From Bacillota bacterium (GTDB lineage: Bacteria; Bacillota; Clostridia; Christensenellales; Aristaeellaceae), in the NCBI GenBank assembly GCA_023411375.1, contig JAEYOW010000029.1, positions 1 to 59,078 on the forward strand: DNA of 59,078 nucleotides, written 5' to 3'. The notes under the pieces are model-generated. The model was not told the DNA's origin and did not search any database. It saw nothing but the letters and a program-made list of their open reading frames with translations. The position numbers and the translations under genes are program-made. This document shows positions 25,000 to 34,313 of this stretch, one piece after another (position 1 is the first letter of the stretch; every line of letters starts with the position of its first letter).

Positions 25000-26036
25000 T
25001 GAAGAGCGAAAGCGCAAGTTACAAGGCCGCGGGCGTGGACATTACCGCGGGTTACAGGGCCGTTGAGCTGATGAAGGGCCATGTCGCCCGCACCCTGACC
25101 ACCGGCGTGCTGGACGGCATCGGCGGCTTCGGCGGGCTTTTTGAGCTGGATCTGACGGGCATTGAAAAGCCCGTGCTTGTAAGCGGTACGGACGGCGTTG
25201 GCACCAAGCTGAAGCTCGCCTTCCTGATGAACAAGCACGATACCGTAGGGATCGACTGCGTGGCCATGTGCGTCAACGACATCATCTGCTGCGGCGCGAA
25301 ACCTTTGTTTTTCCTGGACTATGTAGCCGTTGGCAAAAACGTGCCCGAACGCGTGGCCAAAATTGTCGCCGGCGTGGCCGAAGGCTGCGTTCAGGCCGGC
25401 TGCGCCCTCGTCGGTGGCGAGACCGCCGAAATGCCCGGCTTTTACCCAGAGGACGAATACGACCTCGCGGGTTTCAGCGTCGGCGTTGTGGACAAGGCAA
25501 AAATCTTGGATAAAAACAGCATGGAGCCGGGCGATGCTCTGATCGCCCTGCCCTCCAGCGGCGTGCACTCCAACGGCTTTTCACTGGTGCGCAAGGTGTT
25601 CGATGTGGAAAACAGCGGCCTGAACCGTTACTGCGCAGAGCTTGGCACCTCCATCGGCGAAACGCTGCTCGCCCCAACCAGAATCTATGTAAAGCCCGTA
25701 CTGGCGGCGCTTTCCGCAGGTATCCGCGTCCGCGCCATCAGCCACATCACAGGCGGCGGTTTTTACGAGAACATTCCGCGCTCGCTGGGCGCCGGACGCA
25801 TGGCCAGGATCGAGAAAAAAGCCGTCAAAACGCCGCCGATTTTTGAGCTGATCGCCAAAACCGGCGGCATCCCCGAGCGCGATATGTTCAACACCTTTAA
25901 CATGGGCGTTGGCATGTGCCTCACCGTTGCCAAAGACGACGCCGGCCGCGCCGTCGAACTGTTGAGCCAAAACGGCGGGGACGCTTATATTTTGGGCGAA
26001 ATCGCTAAGGGCGACGGCGGGATTGAGCTATGCTGA
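24999..26036 (+). CDS. purM: AIR synthetase PurM
   Basis: This 345-residue PurM cyclises FGAM to AIR with ATP. Family signatures are YKAAGVDITAGYRAVELMK, VLVSGTDGVGTKLKLAF, CVNDIICCGAKPLFFLDY, GGETAEMPGFY and HITGGGFYENIPR. Its ATG overlaps the purF stop by one base. Its own end overlaps the purN start by seven bases, so translation of purF-purM-purN is coupled. Confidence 0.97.
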   Translation: MKSESASYKAAGVDITAGYRAVELMKGHVARTLTTGVLDGIGGFGGLFELDLTGIEKPVLVSGTDGVGTKLKLAFLMNKHDTVGIDCVAMCVNDIICCGAKPLFFLDYVAVGKNVPERVAKIVAGVAEGCVQAGCALVGGETAEMPGFYPEDEYDLAGFSVGVVDKAKILDKNSMEPGDALIALPSSGVHSNGFSLVRKVFDVENSGLNRYCAELGTSIGETLLAPTRIYVKPVLAALSAGIRVRAISHITGGGFYENIPRSLGAGRMARIEKKAVKTPPIFELIAKTGGIPERDMFNTFNMGVGMCLTVAKDDAGRAVELLSQNGGDAYILGEIAKGDGGIELC

Positions 26037-26626
26037 AAATCGCGGTGCTCGTCAGCGGCAGCGGAACCAATCTGCAGGCGCTTTTGGACGCGCAGCAAAG
26101 CGGAGCGCTCCACAGCGGCAAAATCGCGCTGGTTTTAAGCAATAAGCCGGGCGCTTACGCGCTTGAGCGCGCGGCCGACGCCAACGTGGAAACCGCCGTG
26201 CTGCCCAAGCAAAAGGACGAAACGCCCGCGGTATACGGTGCGCGGCTGGTTAATACCCTTCGAAAGCACGACATTGACCTGGTGGTGCTGGCGGGGTTTA
26301 TGCTTATTTTGGACGCGTGCGTCATTCGTGCCTACGAGGGGCGCATCCTGAACGTTCATCCCAGCCTGATTCCTGCCTTTTGCGGCGAGGGATTCTACGG
26401 CCTGCGCGTTCATGAGGCGGCGCTTAGGCGTGGCGTCAAAGTAACCGGCGCGACGGTGCATATTGTTAATGAAATCCCCGACGGCGGACCGATTCTGGCC
26501 CAGCAGGCCGTCGAGGTTCTCCCGGACGACACGCCCGAAACCCTACAGCGACGCGTGATGGAGCAAGCCGAGTGGATCCTGCTGCCGCGCGAGACGGAGC
26601 GCCTGGCCGCGCTGCTGCGTACGTAA
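26030..26626 (+). CDS. purN: GAR transformylase PurN
   Basis: This 198-residue enzyme transfers the formyl group of 10-formyl-THF to GAR. The N-terminal phosphate loop VLVSGSGTNLQALLD and the catalytic triad Asn108, His110 (NVHPSLIPAF) and Asp151 (EIPDGGPILAQ) are all present. It overlaps purM. A palindrome cluster separates it from purO. An expected PurN residue pattern FXGxxxHxxA appears here as FYGLRVHEAA. Confidence 0.97.
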   Translation: MLKIAVLVSGSGTNLQALLDAQQSGALHSGKIALVLSNKPGAYALERAADANVETAVLPKQKDETPAVYGARLVNTLRKHDIDLVVLAGFMLILDACVIRAYEGRILNVHPSLIPAFCGEGFYGLRVHEAALRRGVKVTGATVHIVNEIPDGGPILAQQAVEVLPDDTPETLQRRVMEQAEWILLPRETERLAALLRT

Positions 26627-26638
26627 CGGGCTGAGACG

Positions 26639-26713
26639 GCGGGGCGCCGCCCCGCACCCCGCTCAAGGGCCTTGCCCTTGAGAATCTCATACTTGCCCGC
26701 GCGTTGCGCGGGC
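26639..26713. repeat. Cluster of three palindromes between purN and purO
   Basis: Three hairpins follow one another: GCGGGGC/GCCCCGC (26639-26655), CTCAAGGGC/GCCCTTGAG (26662-26682) and GCCCGCGC/GCGCGGGC (26695-26713), each with a 3-nt loop. None is followed by a T-run. They probably shape or process the polycistronic mRNA, or are a REP-like intergenic element. Confidence 0.6.
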
Positions 26714-26781
26714 AGCGTTAAGCAAAGCATTCAACGTCACACATAACAGATTCTTAACAGCTACTCACCAGGAGGTACCGC

Positions 26782-27498
26782 ATGAAACTCCTTGACTTAC
26801 AGTCTCTGCTCCAGCAAAATTCCTATCCGGGCCGTGGCATCATTCTGGGCCTCACCCCCGACAACACAAATGCCGTTATCGCATACTTCATCATGGGCCG
26901 CAGCGAAAACAGCCGAAACCGCGTCTTTACCGAAAAGGACGGCGGCATCATCACCGAGGCGTTCGACCCGGCCAAGCTCGTCGATCCCAGCCTGATCATT
27001 TACGCGCCCGTGCGCGTGCAAAGCCCCTCCGTCACCGTTGTCACCAATGGCGACCAAACCGATACCATTGTCGATTTCTTAAACAATGGCAAGACCTTTG
27101 AGGACGCTCTGCGCACCCGCACCTTCGAGCCCGACGCCCCCAACTTTACCCCCCGTGTTTCCGGCGTGATGACGGTCCGGGACGGAAGCGCCGGCTATAA
27201 GCTGTCCATCCTTAAATCCCTGGATGGCGACCCTGAAAGCCCGCAGCGCTTTTTCTTCGATTACCCCGCGCCCAAGGCGGGCGAGGGTCATTTCATTCAT
27301 ACCTATGTGACCGACGGCAACCCCATCCCCAGCTTTGAGGGCGAGCCGGAGCGCGTCGGCCTCAGCGGCGATATCGACGCGTTCACCCAAAACGTATGGA
27401 ACTGGCTGGACGCAAACAACAGGGTGAGCCTGTTCACCCGCTTTATCGACTTGGCATCCGGCCGGACCGAAACCCGGATCGTCAACAAGCATTCCTGA
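26782..27498 (+). CDS. purO: IMP cyclohydrolase, archaeal PurO type
   Basis: This 238-residue protein matches the PurO-type IMP cyclohydrolase family: YPGRGIILGLTPDNTNAVIA near the start, FIMGRSENSRNRVF, then LIIYAPVRVQ, VTNGDQTDTIVDFL and PNFTPRVSGVM. It would convert FAICAR to IMP, the last step, in place of the N-terminal domain of PurH. The next gene encodes only the other half-reaction of PurH, which strongly supports the assignment. AGGAGG is 6 bases upstream of the ATG. The family is best known from archaea, but Clostridia commonly carry it. Confidence 0.9.
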   Translation: MKLLDLQSLLQQNSYPGRGIILGLTPDNTNAVIAYFIMGRSENSRNRVFTEKDGGIITEAFDPAKLVDPSLIIYAPVRVQSPSVTVVTNGDQTDTIVDFLNNGKTFEDALRTRTFEPDAPNFTPRVSGVMTVRDGSAGYKLSILKSLDGDPESPQRFFFDYPAPKAGEGHFIHTYVTDGNPIPSFEGEPERVGLSGDIDAFTQNVWNWLDANNRVSLFTRFIDLASGRTETRIVNKHS

Positions 27499-27529
27499 AT
27501 TCAATCAACCCGCAAAGGAGAAACAAGCA

Positions 27530-28705
27530 ATGACGGAACTTGAGCTGAAATATGGCTGTAACCCCAATCAGAAGCCCGCGCGCATCTATATGCAGGAGGG
27601 CGTGCTGCCCATTTCCGTGCTTTCCGGCAAGCCCGGTTATATCAACTTTCTGGACGCGTTTAACGGCTGGCAGCTTGTCAGCGAGCTGAAGCGCGCCACC
27701 GGCCTTCCCGCAGCCGCCAGCTTCAAGCACGTCAGCCCCGCCGGCGCCGCCGTCGGCCTGCCGCTATCCGAAACCCTTCGCCGCATCTATTTTGTGCCCG
27801 AGGCCACGGAGCTTTCCCCTCTCGCCTGCGCCTATGCGCGCGCGCGCGGCGCGGACCGCATGTCAAGCTTCGGCGACTGGATTTCCCTTTCCGATGTATG
27901 CGACGTATCCACCGCCTTGCTGATCAAACCCGAGGTGTCCGACGGCGTAATCGCACCGGGGTACGAACCGGAGGCGCTTGACATTCTCAAGCAAAAGCGC
28001 AAGGGCAACTACAACATCGTCCAGATCGATCCCGCTTACGTACCGCGCAAGCTTGAGCGCAAGGACGTTTTCGGCATCACCTTCGAGCAGGAGCGCAACG
28101 AGCTTGTTATCGGAGACGCGTTCTTTTCCAACGTCGTCACCCAGACTAGCGCTCTGCCGGAAAGCGCGAAGCGCGACCTTGCCATTGCCATGATCACCCT
28201 CAAGTATACGCAATCCAACTCCGTCTGCTATGTGAGCGGCGGGCAGGCCATCGGCATTGGCGCGGGTCAGCAGAGCCGCATCCACTGCACGCGCCTCGCG
28301 GGCGACAAAGCGAACAACTGGTGGCTGCGCCAGCACGAAAAGACGCTTGCCCTTCCCTTCCTGCCCGCCCTTAAAAACCCCGATCGCGACAACGCCATCG
28401 ACCGCTATATTTCCGACGAATGGGAGGATGTTCTGGCCGACGGCGTGTGGCAGACCCTTTTCACCGAGAAGCCTGATGTGTTTACCCGCGAGGAAAAGAA
28501 AGCCTGGCTCGCCGAACTGACCGATGTATCCCTTGGCAGCGACGCGTTCTTTCCCTTTCCCGATAATATTGACCGCGCCGCAAAAAGCGGCGTCCGCTAC
28601 ATCGCCGAGCCCGGCGGCTCCATCCGTGACGATCTGGTCATTGAAGCCTGCGACAGATACGGCATCGCCATGGCCTTCACCGGCCTGCGCCTGTTCCACC
28701 ACTGA
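27530..28705 (+). CDS. purH: AICAR formyltransferase (stand-alone, PurH C-domain type)
   Basis: This 391-residue protein corresponds to the AICAR transformylase part of PurH and lacks the cyclohydrolase domain. It starts at ELKYGCNPNQKPARIYM, the point where that domain begins in bifunctional PurH. The catalytic Lys66-His67 pair lies in ASFKHVSPAGAAVG, and TLKYTQSNSVCYVSGGQAIGI, AGQQSRIHCTRLAGDKA and EPGGSIRDD are conserved. It forms FAICAR from AICAR and 10-formyl-THF. AAAGGAG precedes the ATG. It works with the upstream purO product. Confidence 0.94.
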   Translation: MTELELKYGCNPNQKPARIYMQEGVLPISVLSGKPGYINFLDAFNGWQLVSELKRATGLPAAASFKHVSPAGAAVGLPLSETLRRIYFVPEATELSPLACAYARARGADRMSSFGDWISLSDVCDVSTALLIKPEVSDGVIAPGYEPEALDILKQKRKGNYNIVQIDPAYVPRKLERKDVFGITFEQERNELVIGDAFFSNVVTQTSALPESAKRDLAIAMITLKYTQSNSVCYVSGGQAIGIGAGQQSRIHCTRLAGDKANNWWLRQHEKTLALPFLPALKNPDRDNAIDRYISDEWEDVLADGVWQTLFTEKPDVFTREEKKAWLAELTDVSLGSDAFFPFPDNIDRAAKSGVRYIAEPGGSIRDDLVIEACDRYGIAMAFTGLRLFHH

Positions 28706-28897
28706 CCAGGGGGTGACCCCTGGACCCCCGGACTTCGCGCCCATGGGCGCGAAGCGGTTGGGCTGTCGCGCATGGCCTTGCGACCCTTTGACCGCCGTGC
28801 GGCGGAGGGTCGCAAGGCTCGCCGGGGTTTCAGCCTTGCTCCGTTACCGCGCGCTGCGCGGGCAATAGCGGGATTCCAAAGGGATTTATCCCTTTGG
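28706..28897. repeat. Cluster of four perfect palindromes between purH and purD
   Basis: In order: CCAGGGG/CCCCTGG (28706-28723); CTTCGCGCCC/GGGCGCGAAG (28733-28754); CCTTGCGACCCT/AGGGTCGCAAGG (28777-28817) with CCGCCG/CGGCGG nested inside; CCAAAGGGAT/ATCCCTTTGG (28876-28897). The arms are perfect over 7-12 bp. The 269-nt gap up to purD holds no gene. Confidence 0.65.
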
Positions 28898-28974
28898 CGG
28901 TGGGCGCGGAAGGCATTTCCTCCCGCCATCCCCTCCTCCCCCGTATTCCCACCCAAGGAGGTTTGTCTTACTTT

Positions 28975-30252
28975 ATGAAGGTTTTGGTGATCGGCGGCGG
29001 CGGGCGCGAGCACGCCATTGTCCGGAAATTAAAGGAAAGCCGCGAGATTACGGCGCTGTATTGTGCGCCGGGCAACGGCGGTATCGCCGCGGACGCGGTG
29101 TGCGTGCCCATCAAGGCAACGGAGATTGACGCGTTGGCGGACTATGCCGTGGAGGAGCGGATGGATTACGTGGTCGTCGCGCCGGACGATCCGCTTTGCA
29201 TGGGACTGGTGGATATGCTCAAGGAGCGCGGCATTCCTGCGTTCGGCCCTGACAGGGCCGCCGCCCGCATCGAGGGCAGCAAGGTTTTCAGCAAGGATTT
29301 GATGAAGCGCCATCATATTCCCACGGCGGCCTATGAGGCGTTTGACGATATGGATAAGGCGATCGCATACGTCCGCGCCGCGAAATGTCCCGTCGTGGTC
29401 AAGGCGGACGGTCTGGCGCTGGGCAAGGGCGTTCTGATCTGCCAGATCCGCGCCGAAGCGGAGGCAGCCGTCACAGAAATGATGCAAAACGGCAAGTTCG
29501 GCCAGTCCGGCAGCCGGGTCGTAATCGAGGAATTTTTAACCGGGCCGGAGGTAAGCGTGCTTTGCTTCACCGACGGCGATACCATCCGTCCCATGGTTTC
29601 CAGCATGGATCACAAGCGGGCGCTGGACGGCGACCGGGGCCTCAACACCGGCGGCATGGGCGTGATCGCGCCCAACCCATATTACACCGCCGACGTGGCC
29701 GAAACATGCATGCGCGAGATCTTCCTGCCCACGCTCGCCGCCATGCGCGCGGAGGGCTGCCCATTTCACGGCTGCCTGTATTTCGGCCTGATGCTCACCC
29801 CGGACGGCCCCAAGGTGATTGAGTACAATTGTCGCTTTGGCGACCCGGAGACGCAGGCTGTGCTGCCGCTGCTTGAAAGCGACCTGTTCAGCATCCTGCG
29901 CGCCACCACGGACGGCACGCTGAACAAAGCGGACGTGCGCTTTTCGGACGGCGCGAGCTGCTGCGTTGTGTTGGCCTCCGGCGGTTATCCCGAAAAGTAC
30001 GAAACCGGAATACCCATCACGGGCCTTGACAAAGCGGGTCGGACAGCCTGCGTGTATCATGCGGGCACAAGGCTCGCGGATGACGGCGTCATGCTCACCG
30101 CCGGGGGGCGCGTGCTGGGTGTGACCGCCACGGCAAAAGCGCTTCCCGAGGCTATTGAAAAGGCCTATGCCGCCGCTAAGCACATCCGTTTCGACGGTCT
30201 GCACAAGCGCATGGATATAGGCGCGTCCGCTTTGAAAGCGCTGAGACAATAA
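28975..30252 (+). CDS. purD: GAR synthetase PurD
   Basis: This 425-residue ATP-grasp enzyme ligates glycine to phosphoribosylamine. It begins MKVLVIGGGGREHAIVRKL and contains FGPDRAAARIEGSKVFSKDL, VVKADGLALGKGVLIC, LNTGGMGVIAPNPYY and EYNCRFGDPETQ, all PurD hallmarks. The ATG at 28975 is chosen because family members begin exactly there; AAGGAGG is 13 bases upstream, slightly far. The palindrome cluster lies before it and purL 42 bases after. Confidence 0.96.
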   Translation: MKVLVIGGGGREHAIVRKLKESREITALYCAPGNGGIAADAVCVPIKATEIDALADYAVEERMDYVVVAPDDPLCMGLVDMLKERGIPAFGPDRAAARIEGSKVFSKDLMKRHHIPTAAYEAFDDMDKAIAYVRAAKCPVVVKADGLALGKGVLICQIRAEAEAAVTEMMQNGKFGQSGSRVVIEEFLTGPEVSVLCFTDGDTIRPMVSSMDHKRALDGDRGLNTGGMGVIAPNPYYTADVAETCMREIFLPTLAAMRAEGCPFHGCLYFGLMLTPDGPKVIEYNCRFGDPETQAVLPLLESDLFSILRATTDGTLNKADVRFSDGASCCVVLASGGYPEKYETGIPITGLDKAGRTACVYHAGTRLADDGVMLTAGGRVLGVTATAKALPEAIEKAYAAAKHIRFDGLHKRMDIGASALKALRQ

Positions 30253-30294
30253 TCCTTCCCCCTCTCTCCCCTCATCACCAAAGGAGGACTGAGC

Positions 30295-33200
30295 ATGGCT
30301 GTTTACCGCGTTTACGTTGAAAAGAAGCCCGAGTACGCCGTGGAGGCGCAGGGGCTTTTGAAGGAAATCCGGCACATTCTGCTGATCAAAAGCGTGTCGG
30401 GCGTACGGCTTTTAAACCGTTACGATGTGGAGGGCATCGACCGCGCGCTGTTTGACCGGTGCATGCCCATCGTGTTTTCCGAACCGCCGCTGGATGTGAC
30501 CTATGAAAAGCTGCCGGAAGGAGCCGACGCGGTCATCGCCTCGGAATACCTGCCGGGACAGTTCGACGCGCGCGCGGCAAGCTGTGAGGAATGTATCCAG
30601 CTTGTCAGCCAATGCGAGCGGCCCACGGTACGCACCGCGCGCGTATACCTGTTCACAGGAAATCCAACCGCCGGGGAGCTTGAGCGCATTCGCAGGCACC
30701 TCATCAATCCCGTGGAATCCCGCGAGGCTGATTTGAGCGAAAAAACAACGCTACAGCAGAAATATGAAAAGCCCGAGACGGTGGAAACGCTTGCGGGCTT
30801 CACCGCCATGGACGACGAAGCGGTGGAAGCTTTTGTCAGCAAATACGGCCTCGCCATGGACGCGGACGACCTCGACTTCTGCCGCGCGTATTTTCAGCGC
30901 GAGGGCCGCGACCCCACGCTGACCGAAATCCGCATGATCGATACCTACTGGAGCGACCACTGCCGCCACACCACGTTTTTAACCACGCTGGACGGTGTGG
31001 AAATCCACAAGCCCGCGGTTGAGAAGGCGTTCAAGCGGTATCTGGCCCTGCGTGAAAGCGTCTACGCGGACAGGCCGGGCGGCGCGGCTTCCAGGCCCAT
31101 GAACCTTATGGATATCGCCACCATCGGCACAAAGGCGCTCAAAAAGGCCGGGAAGCTTGGCAACCTGGACGAGAGCGAGGAAATCAACGCCTGCTCCATC
31201 AAAATCGACGTGGATGTGGACGGGCGCGCCGAGCCATGGCTCCTGATGTTTAAAAATGAAACGCACAACCATCCCACCGAGATCGAGCCCTTCGGCGGCG
31301 CGGCCACCTGTATCGGCGGCGCGATCCGCGACCCCCTGTCCGGCCGCACATACGTCTACCAGGCAATGCGCGTAACCGGCGCGGCTGATCCGCTGGTGCC
31401 TGTGGCCGATACCATGCCCGGCAAGCTGCCCCAGCGCAAGCTGGTCACTACCGCGGCTGCGGGCTACAGCGCCTACGGCAATCAGATCGGCCTGGCCACC
31501 GGCCTGGTGGACGAAATGTACCACCCCGGCTATGCCGCCAAGCGTCTGGAAATCGGCGCGGTGGTGGGCGCGGCCCCCGAGCGCAACGTTCGCCGCGAGC
31601 GCCCCGCGCCGGGCGACCAAATCATCCTGTTGGGCGGTCGCACGGGCCGCGACGGCTGCGGCGGCGCGACGGGCAGCTCCAAAAGCCATAAGCTTGAAAG
31701 CATCGAAACCTGCGGGGCAGAGGTGCAAAAGGGCAATCCCGTGGTGGAACGCAAGCTCCAGCGCCTGTTCCGCAACGAAAGCGTTACGCGCCTGATTAAG
31801 CGCTGCAACGATTTTGGCGCGGGCGGCGTGAGCGTCGCCATCGGCGAGCTGGCCGACGGGCTAATGATCGACCTGGATAAAGTGCCCAAGAAATACGAGG
31901 GGCTGGACGGCACCGAGCTTGCGATATCCGAAAGCCAGGAGCGCATGGCCGTGGTTGTCGCGCCGGAGGACAGCGAAGCCTTTATACGCTTTGCAAACGC
32001 CGAAAACCTTGAGGCCACCGTCGTGGCCGAGGTGACGGCGGAGCCGCGCCTGCGCATGTCGTGGAAGGGCGGCACCATCGTCGATTTGAGCCGTGAGTTC
32101 CTCAATTCCAACGGCGCGGAGAAGCACGCCCGCGCGCTGGTGGAGGACGACGGGATAAAGAATGTACCCTTTGCCGGCGTCACCTTTGCCCAAAGGCTGG
32201 AAAGCATGGCAGGCGACCTCAACATCTGCTCCAAAAAGGGCCTGAGCGAGCGGTTTGATTCCACCATCGGCGCGGCCACGGTGCTTATGCCTTTCGGTGG
32301 CAGGCATCAGCTCACCCCCGCCCAAGTTATGGCCGCCAAGCTGCCCGTGCTCAAGGGCGAAACGACGACGGTCAGCGGTATGAGCTACGGCTTCCATCCG
32401 CAGGTGATGGCGCAAAGCCCCTACGAGGGCGCTTACCTGAGCGTTGTGGAAAGCGTTTTAAAGCTGGGCGCCGCTGGTTTTGACACCACCCGCGCCTATC
32501 TGACCTTTCAGGAATATTTTGAGCGCATGACCGGAGCGCCGGAGCGCTGGGGCAAGCCGCTGGGCGCGCTGCTGGGCGCGCTGGACGCGCAGCTTGACCT
32601 TGGCATCGCTGCTATCGGCGGCAAGGATTCCATGAGCGGCACCTTTGAGACGCTTGACGTGCCCCCCACGCTGGTCAGCTTCGCCGTCGCCCCGGGCCAT
32701 AGCGGCGAGGTGATCTCGCCGGAGTTTAAGGCGGCGGGTCATACGCTGTGCCTGCTTGAGGCAGATCCCTTTGACGCGGAGGCCATCCGTGCCAACCTTA
32801 CCGCGCTGTATCAGGCGATCCGGGATAAGAAGGTGCTATCCGCGTGGGCGCTGGGCCTGGGCGGCGTAGCCGAAGCGGCGTTCAAAATGGCGCTGGGCAA
32901 CCGCGTGGGCGCAAAGCTCACGCTTGACGGCGACCCGTTTGCGCAACGCTTTGGCGGAATCCTGCTGGAAATGGCGGACGGCGAAACGCTTGGCGATGTG
33001 ATTGGCGAAACCGGCCAAGCCTATGCGCTGTCTTTCAGTGGCGAAACGGTAGACCTTACCCCCCTTCAGGAAGTCTACGAGGGCAAGCTGGACAAGGTGT
33101 TCCCCTACCGCGCGGAGGGCGAAAAGGTTCCCGCCATAACCTTTGCCGCCAAAAGCTGGCCCCGCCCCGCCGTGCTTGCAAAAAGGCCCGTGGCCTTTAT

Positions 33201-33981
33201 CCCGGCTTTTCCCGGCACCAACTGCGAGATCGACACCGCGCGCGCCCTCACCCGCGCGGGTGCGGAGCCGCGTGTGCTGCTTGTCAACAACCTAAGTCCC
33301 GCCGCCATCGGCGAAAGCCTGAGCGAGGCAGCGCGCATGATACGTGAAAGCCAGATGATTGTGCTTCCCGGCGGCTTTTCCGGCGGCGACGAGCCGGACG
33401 GCAGCGCCAAGTTTATTACCGCCTTCTTCCGCAACCCCATGATGAAGGACGCGGTGCATGATCTGCTCAAAAACCGCGACGGCCTGATGCTGGGCATCTG
33501 TAATGGCTTTCAGGCGCTTGTCAAGCTGGGCCTCGTCCCCTACGGCGAGATCATCGACGTGGACGATCAATGCCCGACGCTTACCTTCAACACCCTTGGC
33601 CGCCACCAGAGCATGCTGGTACGCACCCGCATCGCCAGCAACAAAAGCCCGTGGCTTTGCAAGGCGCAGGCGGGCGACATCCATACCGTGGCGATCTCTC
33701 ACGGCGAGGGACGTTTTGTGGCAAACGCGGCTGTGCTCGATGAATTAAAGCTTGGCGGACAGATCGCCACCCAGTACGTCGATTTGAGCGGCGACCCCAC
33801 CATGGACCTGCGCTTTAACCCTAACGGCAGCGTGCTGGCCATCGAGGGCATCGCCAGCCCGGACGGACGGGTTCTTGGCAAGATGGGCCACAGCGAGCGC
33901 AGCGGAAACGACCTGTACAAAAACGTACCCGGCGACAAATACCAGCCCATCTTTGAGGGTGGCGTCGCGTATTTCGCGTAA
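30295..33981 (+). CDS. purL: FGAM synthase PurL (single-chain)
   Basis: This 1228-residue single polypeptide contains the N-terminal PurS-like region (VYVEKKPEYAVEAQGLL), two AIRS-type synthetase halves (NETHNHPTEIEPFGGAATC; GGKDSMSG) and a C-terminal class I glutaminase with Cys1069 in LGICNGFQALV and the HGEGRF His. It converts FGAR to FGAM with glutamine and ATP. Most Firmicutes split this into PurS, PurQ and PurL; the fused form is usual in some Clostridia and proteobacteria. The stop at 33981 is followed, in the same frame, by a decayed PstS remnant. It is the last gene of the operon. Confidence 0.96.
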   Translation: MAVYRVYVEKKPEYAVEAQGLLKEIRHILLIKSVSGVRLLNRYDVEGIDRALFDRCMPIVFSEPPLDVTYEKLPEGADAVIASEYLPGQFDARAASCEECIQLVSQCERPTVRTARVYLFTGNPTAGELERIRRHLINPVESREADLSEKTTLQQKYEKPETVETLAGFTAMDDEAVEAFVSKYGLAMDADDLDFCRAYFQREGRDPTLTEIRMIDTYWSDHCRHTTFLTTLDGVEIHKPAVEKAFKRYLALRESVYADRPGGAASRPMNLMDIATIGTKALKKAGKLGNLDESEEINACSIKIDVDVDGRAEPWLLMFKNETHNHPTEIEPFGGAATCIGGAIRDPLSGRTYVYQAMRVTGAADPLVPVADTMPGKLPQRKLVTTAAAGYSAYGNQIGLATGLVDEMYHPGYAAKRLEIGAVVGAAPERNVRRERPAPGDQIILLGGRTGRDGCGGATGSSKSHKLESIETCGAEVQKGNPVVERKLQRLFRNESVTRLIKRCNDFGAGGVSVAIGELADGLMIDLDKVPKKYEGLDGTELAISESQERMAVVVAPEDSEAFIRFANAENLEATVVAEVTAEPRLRMSWKGGTIVDLSREFLNSNGAEKHARALVEDDGIKNVPFAGVTFAQRLESMAGDLNICSKKGLSERFDSTIGAATVLMPFGGRHQLTPAQVMAAKLPVLKGETTTVSGMSYGFHPQVMAQSPYEGAYLSVVESVLKLGAAGFDTTRAYLTFQEYFERMTGAPERWGKPLGALLGALDAQLDLGIAAIGGKDSMSGTFETLDVPPTLVSFAVAPGHSGEVISPEFKAAGHTLCLLEADPFDAEAIRANLTALYQAIRDKKVLSAWALGLGGVAEAAFKMALGNRVGAKLTLDGDPFAQRFGGILLEMADGETLGDVIGETGQAYALSFSGETVDLTPLQEVYEGKLDKVFPYRAEGEKVPAITFAAKSWPRPAVLAKRPVAFIPAFPGTNCEIDTARALTRAGAEPRVLLVNNLSPAAIGESLSEAARMIRESQMIVLPGGFSGGDEPDGSAKFITAFFRNPMMKDAVHDLLKNRDGLMLGICNGFQALVKLGLVPYGEIIDVDDQCPTLTFNTLGRHQSMLVRTRIASNKSPWLCKAQAGDIHTVAISHGEGRFVANAAVLDELKLGGQIATQYVDLSGDPTMDLRFNPNGSVLAIEGIASPDGRVLGKMGHSERSGNDLYKNVPGDKYQPIFEGGVAYFA

Positions 33982-33990
33982 GCTACCATA

Positions 33991-34243
33991 GTCTTTTTTC
34001 CCCTGCCGTGCGCCTTGTATTATGCGCACACGCTGTATAAATCCGGCGACATCAAGGTTTTGGAAATAAACGGCGTCTGCCCCACGCCTGAAAACCTGCG
34101 CGGGGGGCAAATACCCCTTCGCCACCTGCTATTACGCCGTATACCGCCAGGGCGACGAAGCCGCCGCCTTCGCCGAGTGGCTCCAAAGCGACGCGGGTCA
34201 AAAATGTGTCCGGCAAGCGGGGTATATTCCTTATATCGAATGA
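33991..34243 (+). pseudogene. PstS-like phosphate-binding protein fragment, frameshifted
   Basis: The frame reads ALYYAHTLYKSGDIKVLEIN then GVCPTPENLRGG. After one extra G in a run of six Gs (about 34100-34106) it continues KYPFATCYYAVYRQGDEAAA, FAEWLQSDAGQK and CVRQAGYIPYIE-stop. This is the C-terminal ~80 residues of a PstS-type substrate-binding protein (NGVxPTxENIRxGKYP...GQxxxxxxGYVP). The N-terminal three quarters, signal peptide and pst genes are absent. It begins right after the purL stop. A decayed remnant of a deleted gene is the simplest reading. Confidence 0.8.
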
Positions 34244-34251
34244 TTTTTTTC

Positions 34252-34281
34252 TTGACACGCCACCCTTTCCCGTGATATGCT
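34252..34281 (+). promoter_or_regulatory. Promoter for methyltransferase gene
   Basis: TTGACA (34252-34257), 18 nt, TATGCT (34276-34281), ending 32 nt before the ATG. Confidence 0.65.
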
Positions 34282-34313
34282 CGTCGAAATTTACACACGG
34301 GGAGGGTTGTGCC

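Noticed and set aside
28706..28974. CRISPR-like repeats
   Set aside because: The palindromes differ from each other in sequence and spacing; there are no direct repeats with unique spacers and no cas genes.
34206..34313. Methyltransferase starting at 34206
   Set aside because: This start lies within the PstS pseudogene and upstream of the promoter at 34252; ATG 34314 has the RBS.
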